From Nannocystis punicea (GTDB lineage Bacteria > Myxococcota_A > Polyangia > Nannocystales > Nannocystaceae), in NCBI RefSeq assembly GCF_026965555.1, contig NZ_CP114040.1, positions 1,178,001 through 1,242,000 on the forward strand: DNA of 64,000 nucleotides, given 5' to 3'. Under the pieces are notes generated by a model. The model had not been told where the DNA came from. It worked only from the letters and a program-made list of their open reading frames with translations, and made no database searches. This document shows positions 16,999 through 26,100 of the stretch, piece after piece. A program made the position numbers and the translations under genes. The stretch's first letter is position 1; the number at the start of each line of letters is the position of its first letter.

Positions 16999-18329
16999 GA
17001 CCCTCCAGAAAATACCACGGAGAAGGTCACGTCCGAAGCCTGTTCGGCCCCCGGCGTGGTGGGGAACCGCCACCCCTTGATCTTGGCGACAGTGCACGTC
17101 TGTACACCACCATCCTGGAGGGTGTCGTCGTTGATCCGGACCTCGGTGACGGTGCCCATGACACTGATGGTGATCGTGTAGGAGATCTTGCCGGCCAGGC
17201 CAGGATTGGTCTGCAACGCCTTGTTATAACAAGCCTGCAGCGCGCCGGTGCGCTGGCGGATCGTGGCTTGCACGGCCTTCTTGTCGGCGTCGCCGTAGAC
17301 ATCGGCGCCGGAGCTCTTCACCGAGGAGTTGATCTTCCGCTCCTTCTTCTCGAGCTCGGCGAGCTCCGGGCCCTGGGCCTCGAAGCCCTTGGTGCCGACG
17401 ATCGCCCCCTGCGCGCTGATGCCCTCGCCGCCGGGGACGTAGGGGCTGACGACCGTGCCGTCGGGCAGGACCGTGGCGGTCATGCCGGCCGCGAACAGCT
17501 CGCCGAGGTTGTTCTCGGTGCTCTGGATGACGTCGAACACGGTGCCCGGGCCGTCGCCGCCGTAGGTGCCGAGGACCCGCGCGATGCCGACGCCCCGCGC
17601 CTTGTCCATCGCCTCCTTGGAGTAGGTCTTCTGGGTGATCACGGGCTTGTCGATCACCTTCTCCGGCTTCGGCGTCAGCTTCTCGTCCTCCTTGGCGAGC
17701 AGCTGCTCCTCGTCGTCCTTCTTCTCCTCCTCGGGCTCTTTCTGCTTCGGCTTGTCGAGGTTCATCACCCGCAAGAAGCGCTCGTCGATCTCCGGCTCGA
17801 TCGTGTAGTCGATGTGCTTGTTCGAGGCCCAGATGAAGTAAGGCCCGAACATCAAGAACGCGGCCGTCAGCGTGGCCAGGTCGGAGCGCGTCCACATGTT
17901 GGACGGACGCGCCTTGAACTCGACCGGGAACGGCGGCTTCGGCGGGACGGGCTGCGGCGCCGCGAACTGAAACAGCAGCGTGGTGTCGCCGAGGTCGAGC
18001 TTGCCGCGCGCGCTCGGGTCGAGCACCACCCGCACGCTGCGCGCCCGCGGGTCCTCGCGCAGGCGCTTGCGCCACAGCTGGCCGAGGTTGACCGAGCGCC
18101 CCCGCATGACGAGCTGCCCGCCCACGCGCGGCGGCAGGTCGAGCACGTAGCGGCCCTCCTGCACGATGAAGAGGACGTGTCGCTTCGGGACCGCAGCGCC
18201 GAAGCACAGCAGCTGATTGCCGACGTCGGTGCCGGCGGTCACCGCCTCGGCTGCGCTCTGATGCAGCTCGTCGCAGACCAGGCCGTCGACAATCGAGGCG
18301 ATCCGCAGGACCTTGGACCGGGCAACCAC
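16995..18329 (-). CDS. AgmX/GltG-like TonB-type protein, 444 aa
   Basis: Residues 1-150 form an FHA-like beta-rich cytoplasmic part (KVLRIASIVDGLV, TDVGNQLLCFG, HVLFIVQEGRYVLDLPP). A single membrane segment follows, ATLTAAFLMFGPYFIWA. Next comes a long Glu/Lys-rich periplasmic rod with PKQKEPEEEKKDDEEQ. The C-terminal AgmX/TonB-like domain has RTGALQACYNKALQTNPGL, KISYTITISVMGTVTEVRI and GWRFPTTPG. Proteins built this way couple an ExbB/ExbD motor to periplasmic partners in Myxococcus gliding and focal-adhesion machinery. I take GTG 18329 as start. An earlier TTG is less plausible. It lies just after the ExbBDD operon, separated by a terminator. Confidence 0.88.
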   Translation of the reverse strand: MVARSKVLRIASIVDGLVCDELHQSAAEAVTAGTDVGNQLLCFGAAVPKRHVLFIVQEGRYVLDLPPRVGGQLVMRGRSVNLGQLWRKRLREDPRARSVRVVLDPSARGKLDLGDTTLLFQFAAPQPVPPKPPFPVEFKARPSNMWTRSDLATLTAAFLMFGPYFIWASNKHIDYTIEPEIDERFLRVMNLDKPKQKEPEEEKKDDEEQLLAKEDEKLTPKPEKVIDKPVITQKTYSKEAMDKARGVGIARVLGTYGGDGPGTVFDVIQSTENNLGELFAAGMTATVLPDGTVVSPYVPGGEGISAQGAIVGTKGFEAQGPELAELEKKERKINSSVKSSGADVYGDADKKAVQATIRQRTGALQACYNKALQTNPGLAGKISYTITISVMGTVTEVRINDDTLQDGGVQTCTVAKIKGWRFPTTPGAEQASDVTFSVVFSGGS

Positions 18330-18517
18330 GCGTGGAAAGTCTAGCGGATGTAGTTGATTTGTGGTGCTCGCGCCAATTTTCCCGGGTCCTACCGCGATCG
18401 GACCTGGGGACAAAACTGCTCGGACCGCCGCGCGAGTGACGTCGCCCAGACTTCACACGACACGCCGACGGATTCCGCGGGCCGCGGCCAAGCGAACGCT
18501 CAGACCCGATCCACGAG

Positions 18518-18559
18518 CAAAAACAAAGGGCCGGCGGCTCCCGAAGGAGTGCCGGCCCT
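18518..18559 (-). terminator. Intrinsic terminator after exbD
   Basis: On the minus strand AGGGCCGGC (18551-18559) pairs with GCCGGCCCT (18527-18535), with an inner CTCC-TTCG-GGAG hairpin. It is followed by TTTGTTTTT (18518-18526). The stem lies 20 bases past the stop of the second ExbD gene. It is the clearest Rho-independent terminator in the window. Confidence 0.85.
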
Positions 18560-18578
18560 CGTCCAGGCTCGAGCTCGA

Positions 18579-19112
18579 TCAGCTCTTCCGGATCACGCAG
18601 AACGAGTACTCGGAGAACTCGGCGCGGCCGGTCGTGTACATGACGTCGACGAGGACGCTGAACTTGAGGTCCTGGTCGCCGACCAGGATCACTCGGCCGG
18701 TCCACGGCTTGTTCTGGCGCTCGGCCAACTGCTTGGCCTTGTCGACTTCCTCGGCGAGCTGGTCGTACAGCGGCCCGATCAGGTGGTTCTGCACCTGCGA
18801 CGGGTCGATGTCGCCGTCGGGCGTCATCGTCACGATCTTCTTGCTGTCGAACGTGATGCCGCGGGTGGTGACGAAGATCGGGATGCCGTCCTGGATCGGC
18901 GCGTCCGCTGTGGACATCGGGATCTTCTGGCCCGCGGTCGGGTTGATGACGATCGGGTCCGACGCGTAGCTCTTCAGCAGGTACACCACGAGAATGGACA
19001 CGATGTCCATCAGCGAGGTGATGCCGAGGTTGGCCTTCTCTTCCGGCTTGGCCCGGCGAGCTGCGGCCTTCTCCTTCTTCTTGGCGAGGAATGCCTCCTG
19101 TTCGGGAGTCAT
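18579..19112 (-). CDS. ExbD/TolR-type motor protein, 177 aa
   Basis: An N-terminal cytoplasmic Lys-rich tail (KKKEKAAARRAKPEEK) precedes one membrane helix, LGITSLMDIVSILVVYLL. That helix has the proton-path Asp (LMD) typical of ExbD/TolR/AglS. The periplasmic domain has IPIFVTTRGITFDSKKI. The start codon overlaps the upstream ExbD stop by one base. It is the second of two ExbD genes after one ExbB, the same set as AglRQS of Myxococcus. Confidence 0.9.
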   Translation of the reverse strand: MTPEQEAFLAKKKEKAAARRAKPEEKANLGITSLMDIVSILVVYLLKSYASDPIVINPTAGQKIPMSTADAPIQDGIPIFVTTRGITFDSKKIVTMTPDGDIDPSQVQNHLIGPLYDQLAEEVDKAKQLAERQNKPWTGRVILVGDQDLKFSVLVDVMYTTGRAEFSEYSFCVIRKS

Positions 19113-19687
19113 CAGCTGGCACCCCCTTCCACGATCGGCTGCCAGAACAGGCACTCGTCGGGGATCTTCTCGCCGCCCTTGAGGGCCTTGGCGATCTTGC
19201 AAGTGCGCCCCGCCAACGCGTCCATCGTCATGATGATGGTCTGCATCGGGATGTTGGCCTCGGCGCTGATCGTGACGACCTGCTCGTTCGGGAACAGCTG
19301 CTTGTAGCCCTTCGCCTTGGCTTCGAGCTGGGCGTAGTCATAGCGCTCATAGTCGGTGAGCGGCGCGCCCTGCTTGGCGAGACCGATCGTCGGGGCCTTC
19401 GAGTCTTGCGACTTGCCGGCCTCGGCGCCCTCCTGCTGACCGTCCGCGCTGACGCGGAAGCCGTCCTCCATGACGAAGACCTTGAGGTTGAGCGGCTTCT
19501 CGTCCTTCTTCTCCTGCTCGTCCTTCGGCTGAGCAGCGGCCGCGAACTTCGGCGGCGAGACGTTGATCGAGGCCATCTGGGCGAATTCCATCGCCATCAG
19601 CAGCGCCGGGATCATCAAGAACATCACGTTCATGACCGGCAAGAGGTTCGCCTCGATCTCCTCCTCTTCCATCTTCTTACGTGGCAT
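19112..19687 (-). CDS. ExbD/TolR-type motor protein, 191 aa
   Basis: The single membrane helix is NLLPVMNVMFLMIPALLMAM. The position of the usual charged residue is LPVMNVM, with Asn in place of Asp. If aligned correctly, this ExbD lacks the proton-carrying Asp and may be structural. The periplasmic part has an Ala/Lys/Glu linker, a beta-rich LKVFVMEDGFRVSAD, and NEQVVTISAEANIPMQTII. It lies between exbB (106 bases upstream) and the second exbD. Confidence 0.88.
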   Translation of the reverse strand: MPRKKMEEEEIEANLLPVMNVMFLMIPALLMAMEFAQMASINVSPPKFAAAAQPKDEQEKKDEKPLNLKVFVMEDGFRVSADGQQEGAEAGKSQDSKAPTIGLAKQGAPLTDYERYDYAQLEAKAKGYKQLFPNEQVVTISAEANIPMQTIIMTMDALAGRTCKIAKALKGGEKIPDECLFWQPIVEGGAS

Positions 19688-19744
19688 CGCTCACCTCCTT
19701 TCTTTCGTTCGGGTGGAGTGTTGGTCGCGCGGTCGGCTCGCTGT

Positions 19745-19775
19745 CTGTCTCAAAGAACATGCCCTTGGGAACAGG
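19745..19775. repeat. Dispersed palindrome between exbB and exbD
   Basis: CTGTCTCAAAGAACATGCCCTTGGGAACAGG contains degenerate arms (CTGTCTCAAAG... and CCCTTGGGAACAG) in the 106-base gap of the motor operon. Confidence 0.5.
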
Positions 19776-19793
19776 CGTCGAGCCGGACCCGCG

Positions 19794-20423
19794 TTACCCC
19801 TGACGCACCCGCGCGGCGAGGAGGTTCTCGAGCTTGACCGCGTACAGGTCGACCTCGTCCGCGATCTTCTTGGCCAGGCCCTGGATGAAGACCTGCGCCG
19901 AGAGCAGCGGGATCGCCACCATGAGGCCGAAGCCCGTGGTGTTGATGGCGATCGAGATGCCCTTAGCGAGCGCCTGCGACCGCTGGTCGGCGGCCGCCAC
20001 GGCCACCGCGGTGAAGGCGTCGATCATGCCGAAGATCGTTCCGAGCAGACCGAGCAGGGTGGCGATGTTCGCGACCGCCGCGATCATCGAGATGCGCTTG
20101 GTGATCGCCGGGGAGACCTCGAGCATCGCCTCCTCGATCGCCGCCGCGATGTCCGACTCGCTCTTGTTGGCGCGAGTCAGACCCGCCTTCATCACGCGGG
20201 CGAGCGCGGCCTTGTCAGCCGCGTTGCACAGCTTGATGGCGCGGTCGATGTTGTTCGCCATCACCAGCTTCTGGATCTGGTTGAAGAACTGGGCGCCGTT
20301 GATGTTGAAACGGAAGAACAAGAAAATGAAGCGCTCGATCATGACGCCGGCGCCGAGCACAGCGCAAACGGCGATGGGGTGCATCCAGACGCCGCCTTCC
20401 TGGTAAAACTGCGCAAAATCCAT
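19794..20423 (-). CDS. ExbB/TolQ/MotA-type proton channel, 209 aa
   Basis: Three membrane segments lie in the ExbB arrangement. The first is near residues 13-35 (MHPIAVCAVLGAGVMIERF). Then comes a cytoplasmic loop with AADKAALARVMKAGLTRA. Two C-terminal helices are MIAAVANIATLLGLLGTIFGM and AINTTGFGLMVAIPLLSAQVF. The TLLGLLGT motif and the conserved Thr/Pro of TGFGLMVAIP line the proton path. It forms the inner-membrane motor with the two following ExbD proteins. It is likely the first gene of an operon that ends at the terminator near 18540. Confidence 0.94.
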   Translation of the reverse strand: MDFAQFYQEGGVWMHPIAVCAVLGAGVMIERFIFLFFRFNINGAQFFNQIQKLVMANNIDRAIKLCNAADKAALARVMKAGLTRANKSESDIAAAIEEAMLEVSPAITKRISMIAAVANIATLLGLLGTIFGMIDAFTAVAVAAADQRSQALAKGISIAINTTGFGLMVAIPLLSAQVFIQGLAKKIADEVDLYAVKLENLLAARVRQG

Positions 20424-20609
20424 GGCCGCTTATCCTCCTCAGAGACCGGGGTGTGAGTCCCGACTGTGTCGCTCGTCGACCGGGTCGTCCCCGGCTGTGG
20501 TGGTTGTTGTTGGGTTCGGACTGGGGTGCGGGAGCTTTCGCGCGCGGAGAGCGCCCGACCCGCGTTGTCTTCTCAGGCCCGCAGGCGCCTGAAGCTTTTT
20601 CAGGGTCGA

Positions 20610-20951
20610 TTAGAACAAAGGATCCCAGACACTTTCAAGCACCAGCGGAGTCATGGTCGCGTCGAGACGCGCCCAGTCGTAATCGGTGGACGAGCGCCGC
20701 AGCACGTAGAACGCGCTCGGCTTCTCCAACTGGCCCTCGACGAGGAACTCGTCGTCGAGCGAGATCACCTTCTTGCCGCCGGGGTTGTTGTTGTTGGTGG
20801 TGGTGCGGCCGGCGGGCTCGGGCGCCTTCGCCGGGGTTTTGGCCGCCTTGGCGCCTGACCCTGATGCGGGCGCCGGCGGCGGTGCTGCGATCGCCGCGGC
20901 CGGAGCCGAGACGGGTGCGAGCACGAGCAGGAAGACGAGCAGCCGCCACAT
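20610..20951 (-). CDS. Small exported protein of the motor locus, 113 aa
   Basis: A signal peptide MWRLLVFLLVLAPVSA is followed by an Ala/Pro/Lys linker with a TTTNNNNPGG run, the latter encoded by a short GTT microsatellite on the plus strand. The C-terminal 50 residues are compact: KVISLDDEFLVEGQLEKP, AFYVLRRSSTDYDWARLD and PLVLESVWDPLF. This looks like a small periplasmic domain. It sits between the TPR genes and exbB on the same strand, so it is probably part of the same envelope machine. Family not named. Confidence 0.8.
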   Translation of the reverse strand: MWRLLVFLLVLAPVSAPAAAIAAPPPAPASGSGAKAAKTPAKAPEPAGRTTTNNNNPGGKKVISLDDEFLVEGQLEKPSAFYVLRRSSTDYDWARLDATMTPLVLESVWDPLF

Positions 20952-21289
20952 CCGCGCACAGCTCGAGCCCGGATGGGGGCGAGCGGCAGCAGAACGGTGT
21001 GAGCGGAGCACGACCGCGTTATACAGTGAATGCCGCGGAGAATTCCACCAACGAGTTGGCGGCGTGGTCCGGGCCGGATGAGCGGTGCCGGGGTGACGGG
21101 CGGCGCAGCGGAGGGCCGGGCGGATGGCGACCAGGACCGCGAGGTCGCTCGATTCGCCGGCCATCGTCTCGCTGCGGGGGTTCATCGCCACGGTAGACGG
21201 CAAACGGGCGGGGCGGAGCGGCGGTCTCGGACGGCGACACCGGTTCGCGAATTTTTTCCGGGCGACGGAGATCACTCCCGCCGATTTTC
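20952..21289. other. Intergenic stretch, likely promoter region
   Basis: This 338-base gap lies between the TPR lipoprotein stop and the next leftward gene. It holds an A/T run at about 21250-21257. No gene or confident promoter is seen. Confidence 0.4.
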
Positions 21290-23191
21290 TCATGGGGCGC
21301 TCGCGCCCCCACTGCCGGCGGGCTTCTGGGTGGGCGAAGCCGCACTTCCGGGCTTCTGGGCCGACGGCGGAGCGGCGGCGCCGGGCCCCGTCGTGGGAGG
21401 CGGAGAACCGGCGTTTCCGCCCGGTTTGGCGGTCGCGGGCGGGGAGGCGGGCGGAGGCGTGGCGGCGCCCGGCTTGGCGGTCGCCGGCGGGGAGGCGGCG
21501 GGCGGAGGGGCCGAGCCCGGCTTGGTCGTGGGCGGCGGGGCAGGAGAGGTGGTCGGGGGAGGTGCCGCGCCCGGCTTGGTGGCCGCGGGCGGAGTGGCGG
21601 TGGGACCTGTCGCGCCCGGCTTGGTGGCCGCGGGCGGAGTGGCGGTGGGACCTGTCGCGCCCGGCTTGGCGGTCGCGGGCGGAGTGGCAGCGGGGCCCGC
21701 CGCGCCCGGCTTGGCGGTCGCGGGCGGAGTGGCGGCGGGGCCCGCCGCGCCCGGTTTGGCGGGCGCAGGCGGGGACGCGGCGGGCGGGGTTCCGCCCGGG
21801 GCGGCGGGCGGGGGAGCGGCGGGCTTGCCCGGCTGCGCGCCGGCGGACGGCGTGGCGGTCGAGCCGGCGGCCGGGGCTGGCGTGCTGCCGGCCGGCGAGG
21901 TCGAGGTCGCTTGACCCGCGGGCGCAGCGCCTGGATTGGCCGCGCCGCCGGGCCCGCCGGGTTTGCCGGGGGAGCTGTCCTTGGGGCCAGGTGCGGCCGG
22001 GCCCGCGGCCGGGGTCGCGCCGGCGGGGGACGGGCTGTCCTTGGGGCCAGGTGCGGCCGGGGCTCCGGGGCCGCCCGGGGGGCTGTCCTTCGAGGCAGGT
22101 GGCGCCTTGCCCTCGCGCTCGAGGCGTCGCTTCTCCCGCTCGAGGCCCTTCTTGGCGAGGTCGATGTAGAGGTCGGCCTGGGCCACGCTCACCGACTCCT
22201 TGCCCGGGGTAGAACGGGGTTTATTGGCGCCGGTCTCGCGTTTGACGCGGGCGAGATCGTCGGTGAAGCGATCTCCTTTGGCCGCCCCGCCGCCGGTCGC
22301 GATTGCGAGGTCGCGGTACTTGCCGAAGTGGATCAGCGCGCGCTGCAGGCGGGTGGTGACGTCGAGGCCGGGGAACTCGGGCGCGTCGAGGTAGAGGACG
22401 CCGAGGTCGAAGTGGGCGTCGGGGTAGTCGGTGCGCAGGCGGAGGGCCGTCTGGTAGGCCTTCTCGGCGCCGACGACGTCGCCGAGCGCCCGCAGCGAGC
22501 TGCCGTGGTTGAGGTGGGCCTTGAAGAAGTTGGGGTCGAGCTTGAGCGCGTAGACGAAGCACTCGGCGGCGGTCTTGAAGTTGCCGGTGCGGAGGTACTG
22601 CGCGCCGAGGTTGTTCCACGCGGTGGCGTTGCCGGCGTCGGTCTCGGCGGCCTTGCGGAACGACTGCGTGGCGAGGGTCGGCTTGTCGGCGGCGAGGTAG
22701 GCGAAGCCCTTGAGGTTGTAGGCGCGCGAGGTCTCCTCGGGGGTGATGACCTTGGCGTCGACGGCGAGCGCCGAGCTGGTGACGGTCTGGGTCAGCTCGT
22801 GCTTGCCCTGCTTGAGGAAGGCCTCGGCCATGACGAGCATGGCGTCGACGTTCTGCTCGTGGATCCGCAGGGCCTCGCGCGACAGGTCGAGCGCGCGGGC
22901 CAGGTCGCCCTGGCGCAGCGACTGCCCGGCCTGCTGGCTCTGCTGGTGCGAGGCGGCCAGCTTGCGCCGCTCCTCCTCGGGGTCGCGGTCGCGGTTCTTC
23001 TTGGCCGCCGACTTGTCGCCCGCGGCGGCCTCGGCGGGCTTCTCCACCGGCTCGGGCTGCCAGCTCGCCTCGGGCCCGGACGACGCGCTCTTGTCGGGCG
23101 GGGTCGACTCGCCGGCCGGCTTGTCGCAGGCGGCGAGGGTGATAAGCCCGAAGAGGCAGGTGCGAAGGGACATGTCCCGAAGGGAGGTCAT
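21290..23191 (-). CDS. TPR lipoprotein with long Pro-rich tail (GltE/AglT-like), 633 aa
   Basis: The signal peptide MTSLRDMSLRTCLFGLITLAAC leads to lipidated Cys22. Residues 95-330 hold five or so TPRs, such as ARALDLSREALRIHEQNVDAML, TAWNNLGAQYLRTGNFKTAAE and DAHFDLGVLYLDAPEFPG. From about 390 on there is a Pro/Ala/Gly/Thr tail of about 240 residues with 15-residue repeats of the type PGATGPTATPPAATK. Tail segments reading GPKDS are encoded by copies of the dispersed palindrome, as is the signal peptide. Its start overlaps the previous stop (ATGA). It resembles the TPR lipoprotein of the Myxococcus gliding complex in architecture and neighbours. The tail could span the periplasm or surface layer. 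Confidence 0.87.
   Translation of the reverse strand: MTSLRDMSLRTCLFGLITLAACDKPAGESTPPDKSASSGPEASWQPEPVEKPAEAAAGDKSAAKKNRDRDPEEERRKLAASHQQSQQAGQSLRQGDLARALDLSREALRIHEQNVDAMLVMAEAFLKQGKHELTQTVTSSALAVDAKVITPEETSRAYNLKGFAYLAADKPTLATQSFRKAAETDAGNATAWNNLGAQYLRTGNFKTAAECFVYALKLDPNFFKAHLNHGSSLRALGDVVGAEKAYQTALRLRTDYPDAHFDLGVLYLDAPEFPGLDVTTRLQRALIHFGKYRDLAIATGGGAAKGDRFTDDLARVKRETGANKPRSTPGKESVSVAQADLYIDLAKKGLEREKRRLEREGKAPPASKDSPPGGPGAPAAPGPKDSPSPAGATPAAGPAAPGPKDSSPGKPGGPGGAANPGAAPAGQATSTSPAGSTPAPAAGSTATPSAGAQPGKPAAPPPAAPGGTPPAASPPAPAKPGAAGPAATPPATAKPGAAGPAATPPATAKPGATGPTATPPAATKPGATGPTATPPAATKPGAAPPPTTSPAPPPTTKPGSAPPPAASPPATAKPGAATPPPASPPATAKPGGNAGSPPPTTGPGAAAPPSAQKPGSAASPTQKPAGSGGASAP
21430..21790. 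repeat. 45-base tandem repeats in the Pro-rich tail
   Basis: Blocks of about 45 bases (15 codons) recur, two near-identical copies of one version and two of another (CCCGGCTTGGCGGTCGCGGG as the seed). They encode the Pro/Ala/Thr tail of the TPR lipoprotein and are prone to length change. Confidence 0.7.
21975..22099. repeat. Three palindrome copies in the lipoprotein tail
   Basis: CTGTCCTTGGGGCCAGG occurs at 21975-21991 and again at about 22035-22051, and CTGTCCTTCGAGGCAGG at 22083-22099. Read on the coding strand they give PGPKDS or PASKDS. The three copies share the flank GGTGCGGCC or GGTGGCGCC. Confidence 0.65.
23153..23186. repeat. Dispersed palindrome at the TPR lipoprotein start
   Basis: GGGACATGTCCCGAAGGG and a neighbouring GGCAGGTGCGAAGGG half-site encode residues 4-13 of the signal peptide. 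The copy also supplies an alternative in-frame ATG at 23173. Confidence 0.6.
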
Positions 23192-26100
23192 CGGCGCCGG
23201 TCCTCCAGCTGCAGGTCGACGCTGGCGTCGTGCAGCAGCGGGTACTGGTCGGGCTTGTAGATGTTCATCCGCTCGAGCGCCTTCCGGGTCCACTCGCTGG
23301 CGACGCCGTACTCCTTGCCGCGCTTGATCGTCTCCTCGTACAGCTGGATCGCCTTGGCCTCGAACTTGGACGCCTCGGTCTCGACGATGTCCTTGTAGGC
23401 GAACCAGGGCTCGCTGTACTCCTTGAGCTCGCGCGGGACCGGGGCCTCGCGGATCTTGATCGCGGTCACCTCGAAGGCGTAGCCGCGGCGGAACATCGCC
23501 GCCAGCACCCACTCGATCCGGCGGTACGGGAACACGGAGTCGTAGGACTTGCTGGCCGCGACGACCTTGTCGAACAGCACCTTGGCGCTGTCGGCGAACT
23601 TCTTGCCGGTGCCGTTCAGCTTGAAATCGAGCAGGTCGGACAGGCTGTACTCCGAGAGCAGGAACTGCGCCTCGGACGGGAAGTCGGCCGCGTCGGAGGC
23701 GGCCTGCAGGCCGCGCGCGGTGTAGAGCGCGACGCACTCGCGGTAGGCCGTCTCGGCGCCCTTGCGGTCGCCGCGGGCCGCCCTCGCCTCGCCGATCCGC
23801 AGGTGGGCCTCGACCGACTTGGCGGCTTGCGTCGGGTCGGCGCCGAACTTGCCGAGGAAGGCGACGAAGGCGGTCTCTGCGGCCTTGTGGTCGTCGGTCT
23901 TGCCGAGCACCGACGCGGCGCGGAAGCTGGCGTCCGCGGCCTCCTTGGGGTCGGCGGTCTTGGCGGCGTAGCGGACGAACAGGTCCGACGACTTCTTGTA
24001 CTGCTGCAGGTTGTCGAGCAGGTCGGCGGCGTTCTTGAGCGCGAGCAGGCGGTGCTCCGAGTCCTTGTAGCGCTCGTCCTGGGCCAGCACGAGGTAGCTG
24101 GCGACGGCGTCGTCGAACTCGAAGAAGCGCACGTGGTTGAGGCCGGAGCGCAGGAGGGCGTCGTCGGCGAACTCGCTGTCGGGGTACTGCTTGTAGATGC
24201 GCTCGTAGGTCTTGGAGGCGCTGCCGAAGCGGCCGATCTTCTCGTAGGCGACGGCGGCGTTGTTGAGCGCGCGGTCGGCGTTGGGGTCCTTCGGGGCCTG
24301 GTCGACCAGCGCGGTGTAGCGGTCGGCGGCGGCCTCGAACTCGCCGGCCTCGAACAGCTGGTTGGCCTCCTGGAAGCGGACCGCGTTGCCGAGGGTCTTG
24401 AGGTCGCCGGCGAACTTCTCGCTCTGCTCGGCGTCGCCGCAGCCCTTTTGCAGCAGCTTCTCGGTCCACTCCTGCGCGGCCTTGAGGTCGCCGCGGATGA
24501 CCTTGCCGTCGATGATCGAGAAGCCGGCGTTGATGGCGACGTTCTCGCCGCAGTAGTCGTCGATGACGCGGGTGAAGCGGGTCTCGGCCTCGTCCCAGTG
24601 GAAGTAGCGCTGGCTGATCGCGCCTGACTTGAAGGCCAGGCTGCCCGCGGCCTTGGCGTCGGGCTTGATCGCCACCAGCTTGTCGTAGGCCGACTGCAGG
24701 GCCACCAGAGCCTCGGGGATCGGCTTGGGGTCGAACGGCGGCTTGACCGCGTCCTGCTTCGGCATGTCCGGCAGCGTCAGCTTGCCGGCCTTCTGCTCGC
24801 CCTCGACGTACGCCTCGAGCGAGAACACCACGCCCTCGGCGGCGTCGACCTGGCGGCTGGCCGCGGTGTTGCTGTCGCGCACCGTGATGTACTCGCGCGC
24901 GGCCTCGAGGTACTGGCCGCTGTAGTACAGGCTCTCGGCGTAGTCGTAGCGGTATTGATACGACGACGGCGTGTCGGGGTAGCGCAGCAGGTAGGCGGCG
25001 TAGGCCGCGGCGGCCTTCTTGTACTCCTCCTCGGCCCGCGGGTCGCCGGCGGCCCGCAGGCTCTGGGCGTAGGCGTGGCGCTCGACCGCGCTGGCGACCA
25101 GGGCCTCCTCGACCAGCTTCATGGCGCCGTCGATCGCCTCGGTGTCGGCCTCGTTGGCGTAGAACCACGGGGTGCCGCGCAAGAAGTTGTTGGCGAGGGC
25201 GTCGCGGGCGGTGCGGGCGCCGTTCTTGTCGCCGAGGGCGACGTAGGCGTCGAGGATCTTCTTCTGCAGCAGCGGCGCGGCGGCGGCGGTCGGCCAGCGG
25301 GCGAGGGCGGCGTCCCAGATCTTGATCGCCAGCTTGAAGTCGGTCTGGAACGCGTAGAGATCGCCGAGGGCGGCGTAGATCTCGGGGACGTGCTTCTCGC
25401 CGCCGCGGGCCTTGTAGTCGCGCTCGAGGCGGACAAAGCCGACGGCCGGGTCGGGGTTGCCGTCGAGGTCCCAGTCGTCCTCGATGTAGCACTTGGCGAT
25501 GTAGCGGATGGCGTCGTCGCGCAGCGCCATCGCCGAGTCGTCGCCGGCGGCCTTCATGCTCTCGGCCAGGCGCACGTACTCGTCGAGGCGGGCGGCCGCG
25601 CCGGGGAAGTCGCGCTGGAGGTAGAGGGTCCAGGCGATCCGGATCGTCGCCTCGTCGAAGTAGGGGCCCTGGGTGTCGCGCGCGGCCTCGGTGTAGGCCT
25701 CGAGCGCGGGGCGCATCTCGTCGAGGTCGTAGTGGATCTCGCCGATCCGCAGCCAGGTCTCGGCGATGTACTTGCTGCCCGGCTTGCGCGGGTTGCAGCC
25801 GTTGTAGTCGCCGGCGCGGAAGTTCCGGGCCGGGACGACGCCGCTGCCGTCGGGGCCGGGGACGCCGTAGCGGTCGGCGCACACCAGCGCGAGCATGGTC
25901 TGCCGGCTCTCGTCGAACCGCTCCTCCTCGAAGCGGAGGATCGCCATCAGGTACAGCGCGGCGTCGGCGTGGACGTAGCCGGGGAAGCGGGCGTTGAGGT
26001 CGTGCAGCAGGGCGACGCTCCGCGAGTAGTCGACCTTCGGCGGCTCGGGCGGGACGTCGGTCTGCTTCTTGTCCTTGCGGTCCTCGAACGCCAGCAAGGC

